This document shows, one piece after another, positions 23,241 through 35,296 of a DNA stretch of 64,000 nucleotides. A model generated the notes under the pieces. That model did not search any database. It was not told the origin of the DNA and worked only from the letters and a program-made list of their open reading frames with translations. Every line of letters begins with the position of its first letter. Within the stretch, counting starts at the first letter, position 1. Position numbers and translations under genes: made by a program. The DNA is from Phaseolus vulgaris. Its lineage: Eukaryota; Streptophyta; Magnoliopsida; Fabales; Fabaceae. The stretch spans positions 40,033,172 through 40,097,171 of the forward strand of contig NC_023759.2 of NCBI RefSeq assembly GCF_000499845.2, given 5' to 3'.

Positions 23241-26200
23241 ATTACTATATTGATTTAGAGACTATTACAAATTAAAACTATTACATATAAAATAATTTAT
23301 ATTATTAATACAAATTTATATTATAATTTAAAATATAAAATAATTTATATTATTAAAAAAATTATATTAGAATTTAAAGTAGTTAATAGATAATTTATAT
23401 AGAAACAAATTTATAATTTTTTATTAACAATGAAATTATTTTTATATTTAATTTATAAAATAATATTTAACTTAGTTAATATAATAACTAATTATTTTTT
23501 CTTTAAAATTAATTTTTATTTATGCAAAACTTATTTTATTCTTTATGTCCTATATTTTGTTTTTATCAAATAACTATTTAAATTATTAAAAATTTATAGT
23601 CAATATTACAAGACTTGTTCACTTGTCTTAGTTAGTCAATCAGACGCGTCTTAATTATTTACATACTAATCATCATACAAGTTAAAAATATTCAAAAGAT
23701 TATTTTAAAAAGAAAATTTATAAAAGAAACATATAACTTAAAAAATTTAATGATAAAGAAACTCAAATTTTTTTATATAAAATTCTATCAAGTAATTAAA
23801 ATATTGTAGTACAAATTACATATTGTAACTTTTCTTTTAATCAAGAATAACCAATGATTTTGTGATTGAATCTTGATTTAGCGATCGAAGTTCCGATGGA
23901 ATACTACCCGTGACCTATGTAGCACAAATACGGATTCGGACACCGACACAGATATACGTATAATTTCTAAAATGTAGGATACGGACACACGAATCTATAT
24001 ATTATATAATTTTGAATTATATAAATTGAAAATAAATATTTATGTGCAAAAGTATGTTCCATATTCTTTTGGGAGCAGGAAAATATTTTTCATGACTGGT
24101 TCAAAAGAATTTGTTCTTATTTTTATAATCATAATAAAAATTTATACAATAAATTTGAGTTTTTAGAAAGTTATTGTATTTATACCTTTCAAAATTGTGT
24201 TAGAACCGTGCTAAAATTTTCAAAAATTCAACAAATATTTTTTTGAATTGAACACTTCACTGATAAGTATCCTACAAATGTCGTACGAGTGTCGACACAT
24301 ATACGTGTGTCCGACACGAATACGTCATTTAAGAAGAAGTGTCCGAGCATCATAGTAATTTGATTTGTATAAATATATTTTTGAAAAGTCTTTGATTAAA
24401 TCTTGACATGAAGAAGCTTGGTAGTGATTACCAATGTTTAGGAATTGGATTTTACAAAGAGTCATACAAAGTTTTTTTTTTTTTCATTACACTAAATAAG
24501 ATCCGTAAATTTTTATTTTTCTATATAAATTGGAAAATACGTATGTGGAATAAACTGAAATCTTTTAACTAGATGAGTTATATAAATCTTAAAAATAAAA
24601 TTTTACCTAAGTCACAAAATATTGTGCTTTGGGACAGGAATTAACTTTTAAAGTAATTTTTCAGGTAAAACAAATTAAACTGGAAGATTTATTCATACAT
24701 TTATATATAATATATATAAATGAGAAAACTTTAAACTAGAGAAAATATCAATAATAAAAATAACAAAATATAATTAACTGATATAAATAATAGACAACTA
24801 TCAACCAATAAAAAATCATCTTTACATTTTTTTATGAGTAATTATCATAAAAATAACAGAACATAATTTAAAAACTTATATATACACTAATTATATAAAA
24901 AAAATATTCAATAAAAAATTATTTGAGTAATAATTTTATTGAATTTCGTAGAAATTATTTTTAAAAGCATATGAAAGATGTTTTTTTGGTTGAAACAATA
25001 ACTACACAATATAGAAGCCTATTAAACTAAAATATAATTTAGAAAACTTTATCAAACCTTAATAGTAATACTATAATTAAAAATAGTAATAAATGTTTTT
25101 TTATTAAGAAGTAAAGATCTTATTGGTTTTTAAATTTAAATATTTACTCTAAAAAATTTAGGCTATTTATTATTTTATCTTTCATTAGTAGTGAAAATAA
25201 TTAAATGCTCCTCATTCAATATTTTTATCTGAACATTTGTTATCAAACAGTAAAAAATCTATTTATGGTGGTTGGTAAAATATCATGAATTATGAGAGAA
25301 TGGTCAAAGAATGATTCATTATTTGTACCGACACAGCTCTATGCATTTAGAAATGTACCGAAAATGAAAGGCAAGTTTTGTATGACATTTTATAGCTTCA
25401 CAATCCCAAATTGGCTACCTAATTATTAATGTCAAAGTCAACATTTTTATGATGTTAAATGTGTCAAATTAATATTTATATCACATATAGTGTATAGTTT
25501 TTTTTTGTGAATGTGTTGGTTTAACCATGGTTATAGTTTTCAAAATATATTTAGATATATATTTTTTTATAAAAAAATTATCATGTTATACATCACTATA
25601 AAACTTGACATCTCAGCTAGTTGATATTTCAAATATCAATAATAATGTGTCATTGAAAAAAATATTATTAAAAAAAAATACAAATAAATATAAAAATCTA
25701 GGTCAATACTTATATAATAAAACTTAAAAAAAAAGATATTTAGGTAATTTATACTTACTAATAAAGAATTCTAAGAATAGACGAGATAGAAGTCTATTAT
25801 ACTAATGAAATTATAAAACTTAAGTTAACAAATTCGTCAACACAAACATTATCTTAAAAAATAAATAAATTTAATTTCATACAATAATGTCATATTTTCC
25901 AAAATATAATGTTATTAAAAGAAGCTAAGGGTCTTTTGGTAGTTCTCTAAAAAAAAGACAGTGATGAAAGTGTAATTTAGTGTTAAAAGTATAACAAACG
26001 ACTTAACAATTGCTAAAAGATTTGAGTAATGATTCATAAGGGAGAATTATTTACCATCATGGAAGAAAGCAACATGTAACATGTGTAAGAGTGGATGCAA
26101 TGGCGGCAAATCCAAATCCGCAAGTAAGAGAGTTAGATTTTGATTTTTAAATCTAAATAAATATTTAATTTAAAATTTAGTTAAATGGATTAAATTTAAA

Positions 26201-26399
26201 ATCTAAAAAATAAATTTGAATTTAAATAAAATCAATAATATATATTTGATAATTATAGATTGAATTTAACAATTTGATTTTTTTTCACACACTTAATGCA
26301 TCAATGCATTACATATTCTATTAACAATTTATCAATTCTTGATATTAGTACCTAATTAAAAATAATAGACAATAAATATAATTTGCATTTAAAAATGTA
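23241..26399. other. AT-rich intergenic DNA
   Basis: No gene found. The only structured piece is the repeat at 23905-24352. From 26083 AAATCTAAATAAAT-type words precede the minisatellite, as in the first array. Confidence 0.5.
23905..24352. repeat. MITE-like repeat with GGACAC-rich inverted ends
   Basis: The left end reads CCTATGTAGCACAAATACGG then ATTCGGACACCGACAC. The reverse complement of the right end reads CTATGATGCTCGGACACTTC and later GTATTCGTGTCGGACAC. The centre is AT-rich. This matches a repeat type I recall as widespread in plants; no coding sequence. Confidence 0.5.
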
Positions 26400-27720
26400 G
26401 AATATTGGTTGAGAAGAGTCAATCTAGGTTCAGGTCGAACAAAATCAACCTCAATCCATGTTGAGTCGAGTCGATTTGGTCGGGGTCAAAGTCGAGTCGA
26501 GTCAGTCCGGGTCAAATTCGAGCCGAGTTGGCCCAGACAAAAGTCAAGCAGAGTTGGTCCATGTCAAAGTCAAGCTGAGTAAACCCTGACCCAAGTCGAG
26601 CTGAGTGGCCTAAAGCCCAAGTCGAGTTGGCACAGGTCACGCCAAGTAGATTCGGGCCCGTGTTGAGTCGATTCAGTCCAGGCCCATGTCTAGCCAAGTA
26701 GACCCGAGCCCATGTTGAGTTGAGTCTGCCCGCGTCCCTATCAATCTGAGTTTGTTCGAGCCAATGTCGAGCCGAGTTGGCCCGGGCCGATGTCAAACCG
26801 AGTTTGCCCCGGCTGATGTCGAAACGAGTTTGCCTTAGCCGATGTCAAGCCGAGTCAGTCCAAGTCGACGTCGATCCGAGTCGGTATGGGCCAATGTCGA
26901 TTTGAGTTGATCCGGGCCGATTTCGAGTCGAGTCAGCCCAAGCCCATGTTGAGCCGGATAGGTTCGGGTCGATGTCAAGTCTAATCGATCCGGGCTGATG
27001 TCGAGCTAAGATCAACGACTAGGGATCTTTTCGAGCCGAATCTGGCCGTTGTCGAGCTGAGTCAGTCCTAGTTGATGTAAAGTCGATTCGGTTCAGGCGG
27101 AAGTCGAGCCGAGTCGGATCGGGAACATGTCAAACCGAGCTAGTTCAGGCTGATGTCGAGCCGAGTTGGTCCGAGCCGATGTCGAGCTAAGTCGGTCTGT
27201 GCCGATGCCGAGCCGAGTCGGTCTAGGTTGATGTCGAGTCAAGTCGGCCTGGGGCCATAGAGAGCTGAGTTGGCCCGGGCCCATGTCGAGCCGAGTCGGC
27301 CCCGCCCGATGTCGAGTTGGGTCGGCCCGGGCCCATGTCGAGTCCACTTGGTCAGGTTAGTGTTGAGCCGAGTCGACCTGGGCGCATGTAGAGTCGAGTC
27401 AGTCCAGGCCGATGTCGAACTTAGTCAATCCGGGCCCATGTAGAGTTGAGTCGGCTTAAGTCCATGTTGAGCCGAGTCAGTCGGGCCCATGTCGATGTGA
27501 GCTGACCTGAACCCATGTCAAGTTGAATCGGCCTAAACCCATGTAGAGCCAAGTTGGTCTAGGCCTATGTCGAGTGGTGTCGGCCTGAGCCCAGGTCGAC
27601 CCGATTCGACCCAGGTCCAAGTCTAGTCGAGTCAGCTTGGGTCTAGGTCTAGCCGAGTGGTCAAATCCGTCCAGATCCAGGTCGACAGCTTAGACCCAGA
27701 TTTAGTCAGATTAGTCCGTT
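26400..27720. repeat. GC-rich 26-bp minisatellite, copy 2
   Basis: About 50 units of roughly 26 bp with consensus words GTCGAGCCGAGTCGG and CCCGGGCCCATGTC. Units are diverged, mostly by C/T and G/A changes. The period gives long apparent frames on the minus strand that repeat every 26 codons; these are not genes. AT-rich AAATTTAAT-type flanks lie on both sides (26130-26290 and 27730-27880). Confidence 0.9.
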
Positions 27721-28233
27721 CCAAATCGAAATTGATTTAATCTAATTGACAAAATAGATTTAATCTAAATTTAATCCACTTTAAATAGATTTTTTATCTA
27801 AATAAATTTAATGTAATTAAAATAGATATAAATTTTAATTCTAATCCATTTATTTTGGATTTGGATTAAATCTTTGATTGGATTTTGAAGAATCCAATGC
27901 ATTACTCCTAGGTATCAGCATTAAAAAGGATAAAAATTGTATTTATCATATGTTAGGTAAAGCATCAATTGTGGAAAATTGGTCAAACTAAGAATGACTC
28001 TGGTTAAGGCATCACCACCACGGCAACACAGTTCAAAGCATTTAGAAAATATGTGAAATGTGGACCATTCAAAAAAGAAAAGAGGTGAGATGTACACGAA
28101 CATAATGGTTCAAAATTTTACCAAATTGAAAAAGATAGTCACAGTTTTACACTGCGGCAAAATACACGAACCAAAATGCTAGTGAGGTGGATGGAAAACG
28201 ATTTTCACATTACTTGGTTTGGGTTACCATTGG
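27721..28233. other. Upstream region of the CPS gene
   Basis: No gene. An AT-rich minisatellite flank runs to about 27905, then unique sequence leads into the CPS promoter. Confidence 0.4.
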
Positions 28234-28241
28234 TATAAATA
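28234..28241 (+). promoter_or_regulatory. TATA box of the CPS gene
   Basis: TATAAATA lies 77 bp before the ATG. Transcription would start near 28265, giving a short 5' leader. Confidence 0.6.
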
Positions 28242-28317
28242 TACATTGTAATGCTTCCTGATTTACCCACCATTCTCCACAACAAATCCAAAACCATTCC
28301 CAAGAACTGGTGCACCC

Positions 28318-31300
28318 ATGGCTTCTCAATTTGCCTTCACTCTCAGTCACAGGCTTCCTTCATCATGTGCCACACCTGCAGCTAAATCTTTTAACTCTGT
28401 TTGTTCTTACATTCGATCATCATACGGTATTTTCAGGGGTACGTCATGTGTCTATCTTTTCTTTTAATCCTGCGATTTGTTTTAATTTGATTTTCTTCAT
28501 TTCCACTAGTTAAAGTTCAACTGGTATAACCTCCAAAATTATGCATGGTTCCTAATAGACCACATAATTATTTATACAGAAGTCAACCTTTATAATATGA
28601 TGTGAAGTTTGTCGAAGTAGGTTTTACACTATATGCATGATGAAGAAACACATGACACTGATCGTTCACTCTCTTTTTTTTTCATTGTGCGTGAAGTCAA
28701 AGCTATCTATCACCCAACTTTGGATGAACTAGGCTTGAAAGAGAAGAGCTACAATAAAAATAGTAAATACAAGCTGATGAAAAGAAAATGTGATCAGGAA
28801 AAACTAAATTAAGAAAATGGATGAACATTTATTATTTTTTTATTAAATGAGTTTTCTGTGATTCTTATTATAAATTATATTCTGCGATACTGTTGTTAGA
28901 GTAGTGAAACAAACCTTTAATTCAAATGCATACTATAGAACATCTCTTTGAATTTCCAATAGGTACTCGTCCTCCCCTCCTATTCACAGAAAGCAAACAT
29001 ACCAAGACTAGTGGAGTTCAACCAATATGCTCTCGGACTCTAGGTGATGTTACCAATATCATCACATAATTATATAATCATTGAGTTGAAATAAGTTGAC
29101 TTGGTAACTGTTTATTCTATACTGTATAAAAAATTAATAAAGTTATTCTATTTTGCAGAAATTGTTGCTGAAGTGTCTCAGGACAATATCTTGAAGGATG
29201 GTAATATAGACAAGGAAGGTCTTAATCTGGTATGTTTCTCCATTTGATTTGCTTCTATCACATTTTTGACATCTGATATTGATTTGTAGCCTTGAATATT
29301 TTGGTAACAAAGGAGATACAGAAGAAAATAAATGTGGTAAAATTAATATTGGATTCAAAGGAAGATGGAGCAATTACAATATCAGCATATGACACTGCAT
29401 GGGTTGCTCTAGTGAAAAATGTTGAGGACACCAATTCTCCTCAGTTCCCTTCCTGTATTGAATGGATTGCAAATAACCAGCTGCACGACGGTTCCTGGGG
29501 AGACGCTGAACTATTCATTGCCCATGATCGTATTCTTAACACGTTAGCTTGTGTGCTTGCATTAAGATCATGGAACATGCACCCTCAAAAGTGTGAGAAA
29601 GGTAATTTTACATTCATGAACTTAATTATTGCTTTCAAAAAGTTCCTTTCTGCCGACGTTTATTTTCTCATCCTCAATCATGTCTTTTGTATATATCACT
29701 TCAAACTATTTCACTTTTAACTTAGAAAGAATAAAAAGGTGAGAGAAATTTGTACAAAAAATGCCAAAGAAATAGTTTAATATATATTCTGATTGCCACA
29801 TTAATTTAATATATATGGATTCATGTGCAACAGGAATGAAGTTTTTTAAAGAGAATCTGTACAAGCTTCAGGATGAAAATCCCGAACATATGCCAATCGG
29901 GTTCGAAATTACTTTCCCTTCTCTTCTGGATTTAGCTAGAAGTTTGGATGTTGAAGTGCCAGATGAGTCTCCTATCTTGAAAAACATCATTGCGATGAGA
30001 GACGTGAAGCTTAAGAAGTATAAATGAATTCTTCTGACCTTGGATGCAATATTGATGTTTTCTTGTGCATTTTTTTATTCTAGTTTTGTTTTTAGTGGAA
30101 TCTAATATTTTAGTTGCATACATGTGTGTGCGTGTGGGATAGAATACCAAGAGAGATTCTGCACAAAGAGCCTACAACACTGCTCCATAGTTTGGAGGGA
30201 ATGCAAAATTTAGACTGGAAACAGCTACTGAAGTTGCAGTGCCAAGACGGGTCATTCTTATTCTCTCCATCCTCCACAGCTTATGCTCTCATACAAACTA
30301 AGGATGAAAGTGCTCACAAATACCTGGATAAAACACTCCAGAAGTTCAATGGGGGAGGTAAAATTTTCTTCTTTAGTGCTAATTTTCTTACACTCTATAT
30401 ACGAATACTGTCAGTCAAAATAATTATGAAAAGAAAATTTATCTAACACAGTATTTTCCAATTGAGTTGGTGTGATGACTTATAACTAAATTGAATTAAC
30501 TTTAAAGACAAATAAATAATTTATTTCCCTTTTTCACACATGCATGAACACACGGAACACTTGTTTATATATATATAAAACTCAAATCAAATATTTTTTT
30601 TTGTTTGGTGTAAATATATATAACCACATTTTTGGAATAATATTATAAATATTATTTAGATGTTTACTTCTTTTTTTCCTCTAAGTAAAAATATCAACAA
30701 GAAATATAACAATTCAAAGTTATATTATTTATTAAAAAATAGAGAAATATTTTCATTAAGATATCTTTATTAGTTAGATTGAGAAGAAAAAGAAGAGAAA
30801 AATTAGCGAGTTAAATCGAATAATTCTGTTAGATAATATGGATTTGTTTTACATTCAGTTCCTAATGTCTACCCGGTGGATTTGTTTGAACGCACATGGA
30901 TCTTCGATAGACTTGATCGTCTTGGAATTTCAAGATATTTTCAGTCAGAGATCAAAGACTGCGTCGCATATGTTTCAAGGTATGTGAGATGTTATGAATA
31001 CAAGTATAAGAAATTAAAATTAAATGGTATTTTTAAATCGTGATATATTAAATATTCTGCTATAGTAATAATATTTAATTACTTATTTTTATTTAGAATA
31101 AATAGGATAAATGTGTGAGGGAGAAAAAGGAGCTTGTTTTCTGCAAGTTAATCATAACACAACTTTTCAGATATTGGACTGAGAAGGGTATTTGCTGGGC
31201 AAGGAATTCAGAGGTTCAAGATATAGATGACACAGCAATGGGATTCAGACTTCTAAGGTTGCATGGGCACCAAGTTTCAGCCAGTGAGTTATTTGTATAT

Positions 31301-34042
31301 ACAAAACCTAACATATCGCTTAGTTCCTTCATGCTTTCCACCTATCTTTCTTATTGCTTAGAGACAGATATTATTTTCCCAACTAAAGTGCTTTAATTTT
31401 GATGCAAATTTTGGTAGGTGTGTTTAAGAACTTTGAGAAAAATGGGGAATTTTTCTGCTTTTCTGGGCAGTCAAACCAAGCTGTTACAGGAATGTTCAAT
31501 CTCTATCGAGCATCTCAAGTGCTATTTCAAGGAGAGAAGATTCTTGAGGATGCCAAGAACTTCTCAGCCAAATTTTTAAGTGAGAAACGTGAAGCAAATG
31601 AGCTCCTAGATAAATGGATCATAACAAAAGATTTACCTGGCGAGGTTTGTTCCAATACCATGTAACTTACCTAAACCTTTAAAAAAATGAAAATCTATAC
31701 TAGGTATTTTATGTGCATGTGTAGATAATACACGGACAAAAACAACACAAATATTTATAAATTTACGTGGTTAGAAGTATTTATTTTATGATCATAATAT
31801 TGATAAATTTATTAGACATGTGGATTATGTAATTTGACTTTTTTTTCTTACAGGTGGGTTATGCTTTGGACATGCCCTGGTATGCTAGCTTGCCAAGAGT
31901 GGAGACAAGATTTTACCTTGAACAATATGGAGGTAGCAGTGACGTTTGGATTGGCAAGACCCTTTATAGGTACCAATAATTAAATATAAAACATGCATAG
32001 TTCATCAAAAAATAAATATAACTATCAGTTTTGTTAGATCCTGGTCAAAGTGCAGTTTTCATTTGTCAACAGTAAAGTATTCAGTCCCACTATCACTTTC
32101 AACAAATATAATCTTTAAGGGACATGTTCATATATATTCTTATATCTTCAGTTTGAGTATACATGAAAATTATGTAACTAATATTATCTTTTTTTTCTAT
32201 ATATTGTTTATCGTTTCTACTTTTCCATTTCTCTTTTCAGCCTATTTTTTTCACTTATTATAATTTTTTCATATAAATGAAAATTTTCTTACTTTATAAC
32301 CCAACCTTTTAATATAGACATGGATAGTTTATAATAAAATAATATACTGTCTTTAACAAGTCATCTAGATTTGAGTCCTTGACATTCCTATTTTTTAAAG
32401 TCAAAAGTAGAATTGAAACACAATATTAATTCTATGTTTCAAACTGGTGTATTTTTATTGGTATAAAAGTGATAAAATGATTAACGAACACACTTCTTGT
32501 TCTTCTTTAACAGGATGCCCTTCGTGAACAATGATGTCTATCTCGAGCTTGCAAAATTGGACTACAGCATCTGTCAAGCAGTGCACTGTGCAGAATGGGA
32601 AAAAATCCAAAGGTGAGTGTATAATCAACCAGAAAACACTCCATTACATTGTATTCTACTAATTAATTTGACAAATTGAGACAACAGCCAAATGAATTCC
32701 AATATTTTCAATGACATTGTATATTAGGTGGTACTCGGAAGCAGGACTAGAGAGATTTGGATTGAGCAAACAAAGTCTACTATTTGCTTACTTTATAGCA
32801 GCAGCTAGCATATTTGAGCCTGAGAGGTCTCGAGAGAGACTTGCATGGGCTAAAACTGCAACATTGCTCGAGACACTTGGGTCCTACATAAAAGATGAAC
32901 AAACTAGGAGTGGTTTTGTAGATTTGTTCAACAAAAGCATTAACGGACGAAACTTATCCAACAAGTAACTAAACCTCTGAATCGTTGTCTGTCCTATATA
33001 TTATCCAATTATTGTGCATGCCTATCTGCTATGTGTTTGATTAACTTCGAGTTCCTTATTGCGCAAAACTTTGTGCTTGTTAGAAGATAAACATATGTTA
33101 AAATAATAGTACTGACATAACAAAACCTGTGTTGAATGTGTGCTGCAGGAAGTTGAACAAGAACAAGAGAGAGGAAGAACTCCTGGAGATTTTGCTGACA
33201 AACCTTGATTACCTTGGGTTCGAAATGCTTCGGAGTCATGGTTGTGAATTGTCCCATTATTTGAATCAAGCAGTGAGTGGAAACCCTTCGGAACTTTCTA
33301 TGCACTTCTGAGAAACATTCAAAAAGTTTCATTACAAAATGTGTGAAAATAAATTTGTTGGTTTCATTGTTTTTAAACGAATATTAGAAAATGAAAACAA
33401 AGTTTAACATCATCATTACTATAATAAAATGGAATATAAAACAGAAAACATTTTTTTAGATTAACAAATTATTTAAAATTTCTTGCTAAAACTTTAAGAT
33501 GTTTTATGAAATGGTCAGTGGCAGGGTTGGCTATCAAGTTGGCAGAATGAAGGGAACAGCTTGGAAAGAGAAGGTGAGCTGATTGTGCAAATCATAAATG
33601 TAATGGCTGGCTATTGGTCAGAAGAACTACTGCTGAATCCACAGTACCAGAGGTTGCTCCAAACCACTAATAGAGTCTGTCATGGACTCCGTAATTATCA
33701 AAGCAGCAAGGTTAGTAACAAAAGTTACAAATCACTTTTATATATTTGAATAATCCTATGCTTAGATTAAGTTCCAGATCCGAATTTTCCAACTTCTGTG
33801 ATCATTGTCAGGCACATGATAGTGGCAGCCACAAGAGGACAACCTACATGACTACCCCTCAAATAGAATCTGACATGCAAGAACTTGTGCAATTGGTGCT
33901 CCAAAATTCCTCAGATGGGGTGCACACCAATGTGAAGAATTCATTCCTCACAGTGGCCAAGGGCTTCTACTACCGAGCATACTGTGATCCAGAGACCATA
34001 AACTCTCATATTGAAAAAGTTCTCTTTGAAAGAGTGATGTAA
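28318..34042 (+). CDS. CPS: ent-Copalyl diphosphate synthase (class II diterpene cyclase), plastid
   Basis: Fifteen exons joined by GT-AG introns in consistent phase: 28318-28438, 28963-29043, 29159-29229, 29313-29601, 29834-30017, 30143-30357, 30859-30979, 31171-31283, 31418-31644, 31854-31969, 32514-32612, 32728-32964, 33149-33272, 33525-33710 and 33812-34042. The product is about 804 aa. A Ser-rich transit peptide ([17 protein letters not shown]) is followed by [10 protein letters not shown] (about 115-124), GSWGD, LLHSLEG (His264), [11 protein letters not shown] (Asn323), the class II motif DIDD (378-381) and [17 protein letters not shown]. No DDxxD class I motif is present, so it is not kaurene synthase. 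It protonates GGPP to ent-CPP for gibberellin or other diterpenoids. His264 and Asn323 correspond to the AtCPS catalytic dyad. Residue 332 is Arg where gibberellin-type CPS has His. The exon 3/4 junction is the least certain; all other joins are clean. Confidence 0.9.
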
Positions 34043-35265
34043 ATCAGTAAAAATGTATATAACAAGTGTCACGTTCATAATGTAATTTTCCCTTTTAGCT
34101 CCGGTAGAATGAGTGTGCTGAAACGGCTATCTTGTTGTTTCTATACCTGAGAATGCAATGAAATCAAAGGGAAAAAGAATCTAATGTGAAAAAATTTACC
34201 AGGTGCTGAATTTTCTATTTGATTTTGACACAACAAACGTCATAATTATCTGAACTCTAACAGTAACATCTAACGAATATATGGCTTTAAAAATGTTTGA
34301 TGAATATAATAAGAGGATTCCATATCCAAAATTCATGTTCAATTTAAAAGAAATAATCAAGAAAATGTTACCAAAAACCGTCCCAGATTCAATACTAAAC
34401 ACTGTCTCAATCAAATTTGATTTTATTTCATTCCACTTTCCCCTTTTTTTTCTTTCTTTCAGGCCATAATGTCCTATTTTCTAAGCAGCTTGATAAAGTC
34501 TAGCTACTTGTTTTGACTTTTTATTTGGTGTGATTCTATATAGATATCAGTATATATAAAAATTATTTATTAATAATAAAAACTACTTTATATATTAATA
34601 ATTTTATTAGTTTTTAAAAATAATTAGTTAATATAATCAGTAATTATTTTTTATATTTTTCTAAAATTAGTTTTTAAATAATGATTTTTTCATATATCAC
34701 AAGTCTTCTTCTTGAAATTTTTTTATTAAAGAATTAAAAATATTTGACAATTCTCAAATTGGTTTGATTTTTACATTTAACTACGAATTTATATATATCC
34801 ATTAAAAATGGTCACATGCATTTAAGCATATAGGTTGATCTGAATTACTAATACTTTATTAATAATAATTATATAATTAAAGAAAAACTTAAATTAAAAC
34901 TAGAATTACATATTTTTTTACTACACGTTTTGTAAAAAATATTTTTAGTTTGTAATCAAATTTTTTAATCATTAAAAAAAATATATTTTCGGGACAACAA
35001 AGACATTAATTACAAATAGTGACAAATTATGTGAAGAAAATATAATTTGTAATAAATTTTGTTTTATAAATTATTGCAACAAATTTTTTTACGAGTACAT
35101 GTCATCTCTAAATACTACATCACATAAAGTCGTCACAAAATTGTATTAGTGGTAAAATTTTGTAATATCAAATGTTTATTTCTAAAATTATTTTATAAAC
35201 ATTGTCATAAAATATGTGAAGAGAATACATGACAATTTTTTTAACGACATAATCAAGTATTGTCA
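34043..35265. other. CPS 3' UTR and AT-rich intergenic DNA
   Basis: The first 120 bp or so is probable 3' UTR. At 34600-34700 GTTTTTAAAAATAATTAG-type words resemble half of a MITE. From about 34980 GTGACAAATTATGTGAAG-type words recur (again near 35205-35220), suggesting a decayed repeat into which the LINE inserted. No gene. Confidence 0.45.
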
Positions 35266-35296
35266 TAACGCAACCTAGTTCACACAAGAGAGCATT

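Noticed and set aside
26512..27347. Long minus-strand frames rich in Asn-Ser-Ala-Arg
   Set aside because: They repeat every 26 codons because the DNA repeats every 26 bp; they are read-through of the minisatellite, not genes.
28318..34042. Kaurene synthase as an alternative identity
   Set aside because: DIDD is present and no DDxxD class I motif is found in the C-terminal half; length and motif register fit CPS.
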